Shown: piece by piece, positions 6,778-14,705 of the stretch
Numbering within the stretch: the stretch's first letter is position 1
Layout: each line of letters begins with the position of its first letter
Assembly (NCBI GenBank): GCA_964625465.1
Contig: CAZVFD010000031.1
Span: 1 to 17,520, forward strand
Source: CAZLFQ01 sp964625465
GTDB taxonomy: Bacteria; Pseudomonadota; Alphaproteobacteria; Rickettsiales; Midichloriaceae
DNA: 17,520 nucleotides
Reading direction: 5' to 3'
The notes under the pieces: model-generated
Told to the model about the DNA's origin: nothing
Database searches by the model: none
Seen by the model: only the letters and a program-made list of their open reading frames with translations
Program-made: the position numbers and the translations under genes

Positions 6778-7950
6778 TTATCCTTTGTTACCTTCTAAAA
6801 TTTTCATAGATTCCACCTCAAACAACTGATTTGGACTCAACTTGAATGACACGACCGCTGCAGTCTCATCTGGTAAAAACACTTCAATATCTTTTTTTGC
6901 AGACACAAATTTATTTCTTGAGATGGCAGTTAATCTTTTTCTCCAATCTGGGGCTATAGTCTCAAGGTTTGGAGTACTCCATTCGATTATTGCATACTCC
7001 TTACTAATCTCACGTATGACCAAACCATCATCTCTAGAGTCATTGCTTATTTTTAGATTATTGATCCAAAGCGTCCACTTATCTTTGGTGTAAAATATCA
7101 AGGAATTCAGATAAAATCTTCTGCCTGAAACTTGGGTATCTTTTGGATCAACTTCCCCAGTAACGATACCTTCCATCCCAAAATTATTGATGATATTATT
7201 GATTTGGGCTATCTCCTCTGGAGTAAACATTACTGATTTTAAAGTAAATTCCTTATCAGATTCTGCTTTTGGCTCCTCAGCTTTTTTAGTCTCCGTTGCC
7301 TGCGTAGTATCTTGTGGTTTAATGTCACTGGTTGTAGGAGTAGTATCAACTTTAGTAGTCGGAACTATTGCCGTCTCTTTCTCAGGAGTAGGCACAACGA
7401 TAGGTGGCACTGAAATATCTTGGGATGGAGAGGATGGAGATACCGTACTGGATATTTCATTATCCTTTATAATTTTACAGCTTGAATCCATAATATTTTT
7501 GAACTCAGTTTTCTCGCTATCACTAAGCTTAACATCCACGTTTCCAAAATATTGCACTTGGAACATTTTGTTTAATTTACTCAAATTCTCAGGTAAGAAT
7601 TTGCAATTCAGCCCTCCTAAACCCTGAGTTCTTTCTTCATATACACACCCACCTTCCGTGGTTTTTTCTTTAATCTTTCTGTATGTCTTTCCAAATTGCT
7701 CTTGATCAACGCATATTGATGGTAAGCATCTATCAATGCTTAAAGGGACATCTTTACAATTAGGAGCTGCAAACTCATTAACATCAACTTTTTCATAAAT
7801 CTTAAAAGCTTTGTCACCCGCCTGTTCTGAGTTTTCTGCACTCGGTACAACTACGAAACTGTTATCATTATCTTCGTATGGAATATCATCATATGCATAA
7901 GAATAGCTAGTAGAAAAAATAAGTGCTAATAATGCAATTTTTTTATTCAT
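6778..7950 (-). CDS. Exported PilP/GspC-like pilus assembly protein
   Basis: 390 residues. A signal peptide (MNKKIALLALIFSTSYSYA, likely cut after residue 19) sends it to the periplasm. Next come a domain of about 140 residues with six cysteines, probably disulfide-bonded, and a long Pro/Thr/Glu linker (residues 165-235). A C-terminal segment reads SGRRFYLNSLIFYTKDKW, then LWINNLKIS and EYAIIEW. Short beta-rich C-terminal domains with this pattern occur in PilP, MshK and GspC, which connect the inner-membrane complex to the secretin. Its order after the PilMN- and PilO-like genes matches pilMNOP. The stop of the preceding gene lies 1 nt upstream, so translation is probably coupled. The cysteine domain is not one I recognise, and the PilP assignment leans on context. 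Confidence 0.55.
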   Translation of the reverse strand: MNKKIALLALIFSTSYSYAYDDIPYEDNDNSFVVVPSAENSEQAGDKAFKIYEKVDVNEFAAPNCKDVPLSIDRCLPSICVDQEQFGKTYRKIKEKTTEGGCVYEERTQGLGGLNCKFLPENLSKLNKMFQVQYFGNVDVKLSDSEKTEFKNIMDSSCKIIKDNEISSTVSPSSPSQDISVPPIVVPTPEKETAIVPTTKVDTTPTTSDIKPQDTTQATETKKAEEPKAESDKEFTLKSVMFTPEEIAQINNIINNFGMEGIVTGEVDPKDTQVSGRRFYLNSLIFYTKDKWTLWINNLKISNDSRDDGLVIREISKEYAIIEWSTPNLETIAPDWRKRLTAISRNKFVSAKKDIEVFLPDETAAVVSFKLSPNQLFEVESMKILEGNKG

Positions 7951-7951
7951 A

Positions 7952-8692
7952 TCACTGCACCCCTGGAGTTGATGTAGGTGTAGACGTCTGATTTGAAGCA
8001 GAATTACTGTCTTGCGGAGCGCCTTTCTCTTTTATCATTTCTTCGCGTTTAGCTTTAATTTTTTCTGCGACCTCTGGCTTATCAATTAAATCATGCCAGA
8101 CTAAATCTATTTTAATACTAACTATATCATTCTTATCGCCACGTCCTAAACCTGCAAGTACCTCTTCATTGATTTCATTTAGTCCGATAAACGAAACATT
8201 CTTTACTTGTACATATCCTGGTAGCTCTTTTTGCAGATCTTGTATAAATGAATAAGCATCTAGGTCGGTATATGATAAAAACACTAATGTTAGTCCACTA
8301 TACATAACATTCGAAAATTTATTATCAGCAAAATCAAATCTCATTTCAGGAGTAGTAAGGGTAATGTTCATCCCCCTAATTCTGTATAAGTTCTCGAGCT
8401 TATTAATTAATACTTTGGCAAAATCTACCTGTATACCATCCCTAAATTCATGCTTCTTTCTAACCTTATCATTCCACTCTTGAATGGCGACATCGGATTT
8501 CATAATCTTGTCTTTGATTTGTCCTACTTGTGCTTGTAAACTTTGCGACTCATTTCTGAATGAATCAGCAGCGCCTTGATTAGTAACATTGTATGAAAAA
8601 AGTCCAGTAAACACTATTCCGACAATCAATAGCAGTATTGTTATAAGCTTTAGTCTTTCTAATGCATAGGAATGAATGTGTTTGACTAACAT
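7952..8692 (-). CDS. PilO/GspM-like inner-membrane assembly protein
   Basis: 246 residues. A short cytoplasmic N-terminus is followed by one membrane helix (residues 15-37, LITILLLIVGIVFTGLFSY), a periplasmic coiled coil (SQSLQAQVGQIKDKI), a compact alpha/beta domain and a low-complexity Ser/Thr/Pro/Gln tail. This is the architecture of PilO and GspM, which pair with PilN or GspL in the inner-membrane alignment complex. The upstream gene's stop codon (TAG) is part of the Shine-Dalgarno GGGAGG-TAG, 2 nt before the ATG at 8692, so the two proteins are probably made in coupled amounts. Sequence identity in this family is low, so the call rests on architecture and gene order. Confidence 0.6.
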   Translation of the reverse strand: MLVKHIHSYALERLKLITILLLIVGIVFTGLFSYNVTNQGAADSFRNESQSLQAQVGQIKDKIMKSDVAIQEWNDKVRKKHEFRDGIQVDFAKVLINKLENLYRIRGMNITLTTPEMRFDFADNKFSNVMYSGLTLVFLSYTDLDAYSFIQDLQKELPGYVQVKNVSFIGLNEINEEVLAGLGRGDKNDIVSIKIDLVWHDLIDKPEVAEKIKAKREEMIKEKGAPQDSNSASNQTSTPTSTPGVQ

Positions 8693-8694
8693 AT

Positions 8695-10515
8695 CTACCT
8701 CCCGCCCGTTTGCGAATCATTCATACTTCCTGGGCTACCAGCTGGTGGTGTAGAAACCTTTGGCTGAGGAGGTGGCTGCGTCGTAATGGTCTGCTGCTTA
8801 ACAGTAGGTTGACTTACTTGAACCTGTGGAGCTGGCGCAGTGCGGGTCACAACGCCTTTTTTCGTAGGCGGATAATTCACCTTAATAATCACAGCTACAG
8901 GAGTATTAATATCTTGGAAGGAAATATTCTGTGGCAAATCTGATATTGAAATATCAAAATCGCTAAACGCTTTGATTACTTCTTTTGTGAAGCCTGTGTA
9001 TTTTTGCTCTAGCTCTTCATAAGAAGATCCTGTTCGCTTCATAATAATTTCAAAATCAGCATCTAAGGAATACTCCCGTTTTTTGCCCAATACAGAAACT
9101 TTAGATGCCTTATCCATATTCCTAAAACCTAACAATGTCGGGTCTTCGAAATTCCATTTAATTACTTTTGCTCTAGCGTATGTTGGCATAATCCCAGATA
9201 ATCTTGTAATTATGTCTATTGGATTTACTTTCACAGACTCAAAGAATTTATCAACTTCTACTACTTCAATAATATGCTCTGCAGTAATTGGATCTTTAAT
9301 TTTAGCTTCTGTAGTCGATAAACGCTTTGTTTGCTCGTTTAGTTGCGCTTGGAAACTGATAGCTTGATTTTGAATCTGCACAATAGTTGCCTTCAAATCA
9401 ACTATACCACTTCCAAAGTAAACACTCATTACTATTAGAGCAGGTATTAACAAAACAAAAAATATTCCTAAAATATTAATAGTCCTAGTCACATTATATA
9501 CCTTCCCAGTAACCGGAGTATGAAGAGTAATTATGTGATTTTTCACTTTGCTAAGTGCAGTTAGGATGGTGGGGTCAGCAAATTTATCTTTTTCAGCTGC
9601 AGCCTCAGGAACTTTAATCTTTTCGGCCAGTTGGAATGGTGTATATGCGAATAAATTTGTCGCTTTAATTTTCTCTTTTCTTAAATACCTTAAAATGTCT
9701 GATGCTAAAATTAGGTAAACATCTACGTCTTGATCTGTCCCAAGCGATAGACGAGACATATATTCTATAGAGTTAGCTATCTCTTGCTCAATATTACCGG
9801 CCACAACATCTGGCGATGGATCATTTATATTATTAAGAAGTCGGCTAAAAATTATTTTTCCATCTTGAAACGCAGCTTGCCTAAAACCACCTGTTTTATT
9901 CTGAGAGAAATACACCTCCCATCTTCCAGCGTTGCCATTATCTTTTTTGCCAAAATTAGCTAAAAACTTGTTTAGTCCAGTTTTCTTGGATTTATCTTGG
10001 AACTGATTTTCTTTTTGCGCAATATACTTAAGCTTTGTCACTACAGAGTATATTTCCACAGGTAAGAAGAAAATCCCTGCAATAACATTGTGGAATGGTA
10101 AAAAGAAATCAATCCACGTAGAAACCGGTGGCTCCATTCCAGATGATATAAAGGTATATATCCAATCATGTCTACCAGTAGGCGATCTGCCAATTTGTAC
10201 GCATGATTTTATGTGGCCTTTTGGCACTTCTTTTTCTAAATGTTTTTGCGCTATCTTACTTATTCCCATAGCACTGACAGCAGGCAAAGACCTTTGTACA
10301 TATGATTGATCCAAAGTGTCTATATAAATATAAACCATGGCATCACGGTCTTGCGCCAATAACTCACGAAGCTTTTCCGTATCTGTTTGCTCTGTACTCT
10401 TTACAAATATCTTAGACTTTGCATACCCGCTCTGAGTATAGACAACAACAGCTCCTTCCTCACCAACGGATACCTGAAATGTGTTCTGCTTTTGTTTAAA
10501 CAGCTTTCTAGCCAT
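8695..10515 (-). CDS. PilMN/GspL-like assembly protein (cytoplasmic domain, one membrane helix, periplasmic domain)
   Basis: 606 residues. Residues 1 to about 340 look like a degenerate actin-like cytoplasmic domain, as in PilM and GspL, and include FFLPFHNVIAGIFFLPVEIY and EQEIANSIEYMSR. A single membrane helix follows (about 345-370, ILGIFFVLLIPALIVMSVYF), then a coiled coil (DLKATIVQIQNQ, QAQLNEQTKRL), a periplasmic domain and a Pro/Gln/Thr-rich tail. It reads like PilM and PilN joined in one chain, which is the GspL layout. It would recruit the assembly ATPase to the membrane complex and pair with the PilO-like protein encoded next. Shine-Dalgarno AAAGG precedes the ATG at 10515. It is first in the four-gene operon. 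The nucleotide-binding motifs of a functional actin fold are not obvious to me. Confidence 0.6.
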   Translation of the reverse strand: MARKLFKQKQNTFQVSVGEEGAVVVYTQSGYAKSKIFVKSTEQTDTEKLRELLAQDRDAMVYIYIDTLDQSYVQRSLPAVSAMGISKIAQKHLEKEVPKGHIKSCVQIGRSPTGRHDWIYTFISSGMEPPVSTWIDFFLPFHNVIAGIFFLPVEIYSVVTKLKYIAQKENQFQDKSKKTGLNKFLANFGKKDNGNAGRWEVYFSQNKTGGFRQAAFQDGKIIFSRLLNNINDPSPDVVAGNIEQEIANSIEYMSRLSLGTDQDVDVYLILASDILRYLRKEKIKATNLFAYTPFQLAEKIKVPEAAAEKDKFADPTILTALSKVKNHIITLHTPVTGKVYNVTRTINILGIFFVLLIPALIVMSVYFGSGIVDLKATIVQIQNQAISFQAQLNEQTKRLSTTEAKIKDPITAEHIIEVVEVDKFFESVKVNPIDIITRLSGIMPTYARAKVIKWNFEDPTLLGFRNMDKASKVSVLGKKREYSLDADFEIIMKRTGSSYEELEQKYTGFTKEVIKAFSDFDISISDLPQNISFQDINTPVAVIIKVNYPPTKKGVVTRTAPAPQVQVSQPTVKQQTITTQPPPQPKVSTPPAGSPGSMNDSQTGGR

Positions 10516-10544
10516 TAACGCCTTTCATCATCATCTAATATTAA

Positions 10545-10573
10545 GATATAAATGTATCAAGGGCTTACGTAAA
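10545..10573 (-). promoter_or_regulatory. Putative promoter of the pilus assembly operon
   Basis: On the minus strand TTTACG (10573-10568) and TATATC (10550-10545) are 17 bp apart, each matching 4 of 6 consensus bases. They lie 30 bp upstream of the start at 10515. No TTAA-N7-TTAA box is present here, unlike at the prepilin operon. The spacer to galU is 82 bp, so read-through from galU is also possible. Confidence 0.35.
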
Positions 10574-10597
10574 GTCTTAATTTAACTCAAACACTAT

Positions 10598-11482
10598 TTA
10601 TAGAGTCTTTGATATAGCTTTGATAAAGGCTTTGGCTTGATCTTTTATTAATGGATCACGCAACGCAAACTCAATATTTGCCTCAAGAAAACCTAAATGA
10701 TTCCCACAGTCCAATCGCTTCCCTTTAAACCTATACCCAAATGTATCACAAGATGGAATCATAGCTTTCATTGCGTCTGTAAGCTGTATCTCCCCGCCCC
10801 TACCAGAAGGAGTTTTTTCCAAAAATTCAAATATCTCTGGTTCTAGAATGTATCGGCCGACTATTGATATATTAGATGGAGCATCTTTAGGATCAGGTTT
10901 TTCAACCATATCTTTAATTTTCATGGTAGTACCATCATCATCTGAAGGGCTTACAATACCATATTTCGATGTATCTTCTTTGTTAACATCTGCTACTGCA
11001 ATGATATTACCACGTTTTTCATCATATGATTCTACCATTTCTTTAAGCACACTTTCACTTTTTTCAGAAATGAACAATTCATCTGCTAACAATACTGCAA
11101 AAGGCTCATTTCCAACAAAATTTCTAGCACACCATACTGCATGCCCCAATCCAAGTGGCTGTTGTTGTCTAATAAAAGCAATTTTTCCTGCATCAGGCAC
11201 CCAGTCTCTTGTCAGCACTAGTGCATCGTTCTTTTCCTTATTTCCCAAGTGTGTTTCGAGCTCGTAAACACAGTCAAAGTGATTAGTAATAATATTTTTA
11301 TTTCTGCCCGTAATAAAAATAAATTCTTCTACCCCTGCCGCCACTGCCTCTTCAAACGCGTGCTGAATAAGCGGCTTACTGGCAATTGGCAACATTTCCT
11401 TGGGTAACGCTTTGGTTGCAGGAAGGAATCGAGTCCCTAATCCACCAACGGGGAACACAGCTTTACGAATTTTTTTCGTCAT
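10598..11482 (-). CDS. galU: UTP-glucose-1-phosphate uridylyltransferase
   Basis: Makes UDP-glucose from glucose-1-phosphate and UTP, a precursor for surface polysaccharide and lipopolysaccharide sugars. About 294 residues, close to the family's 300. The N-terminus carries the nucleotidyltransferase signature GLGTRFLPATKALPKEMLP (residues 14-32), followed by KPLIQHAFEEAVAAGVEEF and FITGRNK. Further on are QQQPLGLGHAVWCA, FAVLLADELF, KYGIVSP, VEKPDP and GRGGEIQLTDAM. I chose the ATG at 11482; a GTG two codons upstream is possible. Neither has a good Shine-Dalgarno. It stands between the pilus assembly operon (same strand) and a divergent unknown gene. Confidence 0.95.
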   Translation of the reverse strand: MTKKIRKAVFPVGGLGTRFLPATKALPKEMLPIASKPLIQHAFEEAVAAGVEEFIFITGRNKNIITNHFDCVYELETHLGNKEKNDALVLTRDWVPDAGKIAFIRQQQPLGLGHAVWCARNFVGNEPFAVLLADELFISEKSESVLKEMVESYDEKRGNIIAVADVNKEDTSKYGIVSPSDDDGTTMKIKDMVEKPDPKDAPSNISIVGRYILEPEIFEFLEKTPSGRGGEIQLTDAMKAMIPSCDTFGYRFKGKRLDCGNHLGFLEANIEFALRDPLIKDQAKAFIKAISKTL

Positions 11483-11508
11483 ACACACACACCATTATTT
11501 TCAATAAC

Positions 11509-11537
11509 AGTATAACAATTTATGCCTATTTTCCTAG
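11509..11537 (-). promoter_or_regulatory. Weak putative galU promoter
   Basis: On the minus strand TATACT (11514-11509) is a good -10 candidate 26 bp before the galU ATG. The -35 position (CTAGGA, 11537-11532, 17 bp away) is poor. The nearby CtrA-like box at 11543-11558 could influence this divergent promoter too. Confidence 0.3.
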
Positions 11538-11542
11538 TGTAA

Positions 11543-11585
11543 TTAACCATTTATTAACTCTTTGTCATTACTATGGGGGTATATT
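11543..11585 (+). promoter_or_regulatory. CtrA-like box and promoter upstream of the 11601 gene
   Basis: TTAA (11543-11546), seven bases, then TTAAC (11554-11558) is an exact TTAA-N7-TTAAC match, and its first half reads TTAACCAT. A -10 candidate TATATT (11580-11585) preceded by GGGGG follows 21 bp later, one helical turn further than at the prepilin operon. Both sites share AATTAACNNTTTATTAAC and GGGGTATAWTAC. The -10 lies only 15 bp before the ATG at 11601, leaving a very short leader, so the exact transcription start is uncertain. Confidence 0.55.
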
Positions 11586-11600
11586 ACTGAAGGGGTCTAT

Positions 11601-12944
11601 ATGCCAGAATGGTTAAAATATTTGATAAGCAACACTGTTTACGTATATAGACTTGCAATTAAAAACTTTTCTGTAATAAAACAAGCTGGCATTCTATTGA
11701 ATAAATTCAGAAATGGAATTTTAAAAGACTACGGCTCAGATTATGATATCTCCATCGATGATGACGGAAAGAAAAAAACAAAATTTGAAGTCTTTCTGGA
11801 AGGCAGAAAAGGGCTTAATTCTTTTCTGACAGGCATTTCCAAAGGTTTTAGAAAGTTTATCGATGTCGTAACATCTCCAGTGGCTTCAAGAGTATTATTT
11901 TACGCAGGTTCTGCATTCGGTATTGCATTAGCAGCTTCTAATCCAATTGGTCTTGGGTTGGTGATTGCAGGCACAACTATATCTGTTGGTTCTGTGATGT
12001 ATGGAATGTACCAAGATGTAAATAAATTTAGAGGCCTAAAAAAATTAAAACAAGAGCAGGCAATGCTGGAAGAGATGATGACTCTAAAAATGCAGTCAAA
12101 AGCACTTGCAGAAAAACTTTTCAAAGACAAACCTGACTTAGCAGAAAAACTAGGGCTTACGCATAGTTTGATGAAGCCAATAAAAATGACCGATGCAGAA
12201 TGGGAAGCAATAAATAAAAAAAGATTGGTTGGAACCACAATCTTAGAGAGTGCTCCCTCTGCAACAATTCCTTTAGTTTCAAGCTTGGTTTTAGGAAATA
12301 TTCCTGGCTTCTTTGTTACTCTTTCAGGCTACATTTTAGAGCTATGCGGCTCCACTGCGCGAGGAATATCTTACGCCAAGGAAAAGGAAAAACTAATGAA
12401 TGGAAGCATAGCATTAGCAAACAATCTTGGTATAGCTGGAATGGGATTTGGTGAGAGAAATGAAAATTTGCGAGAAGGTCTTGCTGAAATGAGAGCAAAG
12501 AACGCTGCATTAATAGCATTAGCAAAACAAACCAATAATGATCCTAAAACCTTAGAATCTGAATTTGCAAAACTCTATGCAGAACAAAAGAAGAATATCG
12601 AAGCCCTAAAACCAGACCTGCAAGAAAAAAGTTGGTGGCATGATGCTAGAAAAATTTGGTATAAAGATGGTACATCCTATGCGAGTACTGCCAAAAACTT
12701 TACACCGGGAATTAATGAATACAAGGATGATTTCAAAACCGATAAAACCACATACAAGCCAACTACTACTGCTGCTGAAATTGCATTAGAACAACCGCTA
12801 ATTAAACGGGCAAAGAATCCACATATCTCAAAACATAGATGGAATAATAAGCTAACGCCAAAAGAACATACTTTTGTTGAGAGAGAAATAGGAAAGAACC
12901 AAGAAAAAAGCGGCAGACCACCGCACACCCCAATGGGTGGTTAA
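11601..12944 (+). CDS. Unrecognised protein with two glycine-rich hydrophobic stretches
   Basis: 447 residues from the ATG at 11601, which has a good Shine-Dalgarno (GAAGGGG, 11589-11595). An upstream in-frame TTG at 11562 would lie inside the promoter and is unlikely. No signal peptide is visible. Residues about 95-137 (LFYAGSAFGIALAAS, PIGLGLVIAGTTISVG) and 211-253 (PLVSSLVLGNIPGFFVTL) are long, glycine-rich and hydrophobic, and could form membrane hairpins. Between and after them are charged helical regions (KLKQEQAMLEEMMTLKMQSKALAEKL). The basic, Pro/Gly-rich C-terminus ends PPHTPMGG. This layout, soluble ends around internal hydrophobic hairpins, occurs in some secreted membrane-inserting effectors and in pore-forming proteins. 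I do not recognise a family, and a function would be a guess. Confidence 0.75.
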   Translation: MPEWLKYLISNTVYVYRLAIKNFSVIKQAGILLNKFRNGILKDYGSDYDISIDDDGKKKTKFEVFLEGRKGLNSFLTGISKGFRKFIDVVTSPVASRVLFYAGSAFGIALAASNPIGLGLVIAGTTISVGSVMYGMYQDVNKFRGLKKLKQEQAMLEEMMTLKMQSKALAEKLFKDKPDLAEKLGLTHSLMKPIKMTDAEWEAINKKRLVGTTILESAPSATIPLVSSLVLGNIPGFFVTLSGYILELCGSTARGISYAKEKEKLMNGSIALANNLGIAGMGFGERNENLREGLAEMRAKNAALIALAKQTNNDPKTLESEFAKLYAEQKKNIEALKPDLQEKSWWHDARKIWYKDGTSYASTAKNFTPGINEYKDDFKTDKTTYKPTTTAAEIALEQPLIKRAKNPHISKHRWNNKLTPKEHTFVEREIGKNQEKSGRPPHTPMGG

Positions 12945-12950
12945 TTGGGG
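12928..12950 (+). other. Hairpin spanning the stop codon of the 11601 gene
   Basis: CCCCAAT (12928-12934) and ATTGGGG (12944-12950) are perfect inverted repeats around a 9-nt loop holding the first two bases of the stop codon. No T-run follows, so it is not a standard intrinsic terminator. It may stabilise the mRNA 3' end or be incidental. Confidence 0.4.
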
Positions 12951-12956
12951 CATAGC

Positions 12957-12985
12957 TTGCGTTCAGTGGTATATTATGTTACAAT
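12957..12985 (+). promoter_or_regulatory. Putative sigma70-type promoter of the 13016 gene
   Basis: TTGCGT (12957-12962), 17 bp, then TACAAT (12980-12985). The -10 sits in ATGTTACAAT, as upstream of ankyrin gene 1. The ATG at 13016 follows 30 bp later without a close Shine-Dalgarno; GGGAA is about 19 bp upstream. Confidence 0.55.
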
Positions 12986-13015
12986 CCGCGCGGGAATACT
13001 TATATAAATAACTTC

Positions 13016-13711
13016 ATGGCTAAACAGAAATTTCAATCTGATAAAGACCTTTTGAATCACCTAATTTCAGAACGAGATAAAGCTAGAAAAGTTCGCAGGA
13101 ATTTAATACTTCAGAAAGACAATCATACAGTTAAAGTATTACATGCAGCAAAGATTGATAAAGCTGAGCGTGAAGTGCGTTTAGCTGAATTACATCTTCG
13201 TAGATTTAAACAAATGCTAACAACAATTCCAAATCAAAAAATAGCGCTTTTAGATCATATAACTATGGCTTTCAAGGAATCTAACTCTGCAATTTTAAGA
13301 TGCTACACCACCACCTCAAGTATGATAAAAATTGGTGGGGATATTTTAGAGAAAATGGCATCAATTAAGGTCGAACCTTCTATGGAAGATGATGTGAAGC
13401 AAAAGTATAAATTTGCTAAGCTTTATCATCAAGCACTTCTTAATGTATTGGTATCTACTCAGTTCGACGAGTTCTTTTTATCTCGCCAAATTAAAGCAAC
13501 AAATGACTTGATGACATTAATACAAATTGAGTGTAATTTTCACCACCTATATACCATCCCAGCTAATGCTTTTAGTGTGCCTATGAGCGCCGCAACAACA
13601 GAATTTAAAAATTACTTTGACGACACTCTTGATAAATTATTAAAGACAAGTCAATCTCAGGATACAAAACAAATTGAAGTTTCTAATGCGGCAATGGGAA
13701 ATAGTAGATAA
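13016..13711 (+). CDS. Unrecognised all-helical protein
   Basis: 231 residues, no signal peptide or membrane segment. Residues 1-70 are highly charged and probably coiled coil (LISERDKARKVRRNL, KIDKAEREVRLAELHLRRF). The remainder also looks helical, with hydrophobic positions spaced for packing (YHQALLNVLVSTQFDEFFLS). I do not recognise a family. Its last 26 bases overlap the start of the oxidoreductase gene, so the two are probably co-transcribed and translationally coupled. The start lacks a clear Shine-Dalgarno but follows a good promoter. Confidence 0.72.
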   Translation: MAKQKFQSDKDLLNHLISERDKARKVRRNLILQKDNHTVKVLHAAKIDKAEREVRLAELHLRRFKQMLTTIPNQKIALLDHITMAFKESNSAILRCYTTTSSMIKIGGDILEKMASIKVEPSMEDDVKQKYKFAKLYHQALLNVLVSTQFDEFFLSRQIKATNDLMTLIQIECNFHHLYTIPANAFSVPMSAATTEFKNYFDDTLDKLLKTSQSQDTKQIEVSNAAMGNSR

Positions 13712-14612
13712 AAAGTTAGTTTTATCTCACGCGCAAATACCAACACCAAAAGCAGGATATAAACTTATTAAAGTGAAAGCCATTGGCGTTAATAGAGCCG
13801 ATGCATTACAGATCCAAGGATTATACCCCTCCCCTGATAAATCAAACATTCCAGGACTTGAAGTTTCTGGAATTTTTGATGGTAAAGAGGTTTGCGCACT
13901 ATTAACATCTGGTGGGTATGCTGAATATGTTAGCGTGCCAGAAAACCTAATTTTTCCTATTCCAAAAACATATAACTTAATCGAGTCTGCAGCTTTACCC
14001 GAAGCACTGATTACTTGTTATTTAAATATATTTAAAATCGCCAAATTGCGAGCAGGCAATACTGTATTGATTCACGGAGCGACTAGTGGTATTGGCAGCT
14101 TTGCTATCAAACTCTGCAAAACATTTGGAGCTAAAGTTTATGCCTCAGTTGGCAGCGATGATAAAATTAAAAAATGTGAACTTTTAGGGGCAGATCATAT
14201 ATTTAATTATAACAATGACTGGGTAAGCGATTTGAAACAACGTGGTGGTGTTGATATTATTTTAGATATTCTTGGTGGAAGTAATTTTGAAAAAAATATT
14301 TCCGTCTCAAATAAAAAGGGTAAAATTATTTCAATCGCAGTTATGACTGGTGCTAATGCTCATATTAATTTAGCATCAGTTCTGATGAAAAATTTAACTA
14401 TTGTTGGCTCAACATTGCGCTCACAAACAATTTCCCAAAAAACATCTTTGATTGTTAAATCTACTGAAAAACTTTATTCTAAATTAATCGAACGCGACAT
14501 CAAACCTATCATTGATACAGTTTATAATTTTGAAGACGCGCCCAAAGCTATTGAGCGTTTGGAGTCACGTAAGCATTTTGGGAAAATCGTGATTGAAGTA
14601 CAAACAAAGTAA
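13686..14612 (+). CDS. Zinc-free quinone oxidoreductase-like protein (MDR family, QOR/PIG3 type)
   Basis: 308 residues. The GroES-like N-terminal half has IGVNRADALQIQGLYP and PGLEVSG. The Rossmann half has GATSGIGS (about residues 131-138), then FGAKVYASVGSDDK and LGADHIFNY, typical of NADPH-dependent quinone or enone reductases lacking catalytic zinc. The loop between PGLEVSG and GGYAEYV is about 10-14 residues shorter than in usual family members, where a variable-length segment ending VGDRV is found. The strand is simply reduced to IFDGKEVCALL. I chose the ATG at 13686 because the in-frame TTG at 13674 only adds four residues. The start overlaps the preceding gene by 26 bp. The physiological substrate cannot be inferred. 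Confidence 0.88.
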   Translation: MRQWEIVDKKLVLSHAQIPTPKAGYKLIKVKAIGVNRADALQIQGLYPSPDKSNIPGLEVSGIFDGKEVCALLTSGGYAEYVSVPENLIFPIPKTYNLIESAALPEALITCYLNIFKIAKLRAGNTVLIHGATSGIGSFAIKLCKTFGAKVYASVGSDDKIKKCELLGADHIFNYNNDWVSDLKQRGGVDIILDILGGSNFEKNISVSNKKGKIISIAVMTGANAHINLASVLMKNLTIVGSTLRSQTISQKTSLIVKSTEKLYSKLIERDIKPIIDTVYNFEDAPKAIERLESRKHFGKIVIEVQTK

Positions 14613-14621
14613 ATGAATTCA

Positions 14622-14704
14622 AGCTGGATCATCGGGTCGAGCACGATGATGACAGAATTCTTTTGTTTGTTATCATCCTCGTGTTCAACACGAGGATCTA
14701 AGCT
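14622..14704. repeat. Two inverted copies of a dispersed palindromic repeat between convergent genes
   Basis: Copy 1 (14622-14654, reverse orientation) and copy 2 (about 14669-14704) are degenerate versions of one unit resembling TGTCATCCTCGTG and its mirror CACGAGGATCTAGCT. Copy 2 contains a perfect 9-bp stem, ATCCTCGTG (14675-14683) and CACGAGGAT (14689-14697), with loop TTCAA. Copy 1 has a 7-bp stem, ATCATCG (14628-14634) and CGATGAT (14644-14650). The two copies can also pair with each other. The pair may serve as a bidirectional terminator between the convergent genes ending at 14612 and 14706. Similar units are scattered in many alphaproteobacterial genomes, as I recall. Confidence 0.7.
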
Positions 14705-14705
14705 A

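Noticed and set aside
7187..7627. 146-codon plus-strand frame with many hydrophobic residues
   Set aside because: Antisense to the Pro/Thr/Glu linker of the PilP-like gene; that composition produces long hydrophobic antisense frames. No Shine-Dalgarno or promoter supports it.
11562..11600. TTG start extending the 11601 protein by 13 residues
   Set aside because: It overlaps the promoter; the ATG at 11601 has a well-placed GAAGGGG Shine-Dalgarno.
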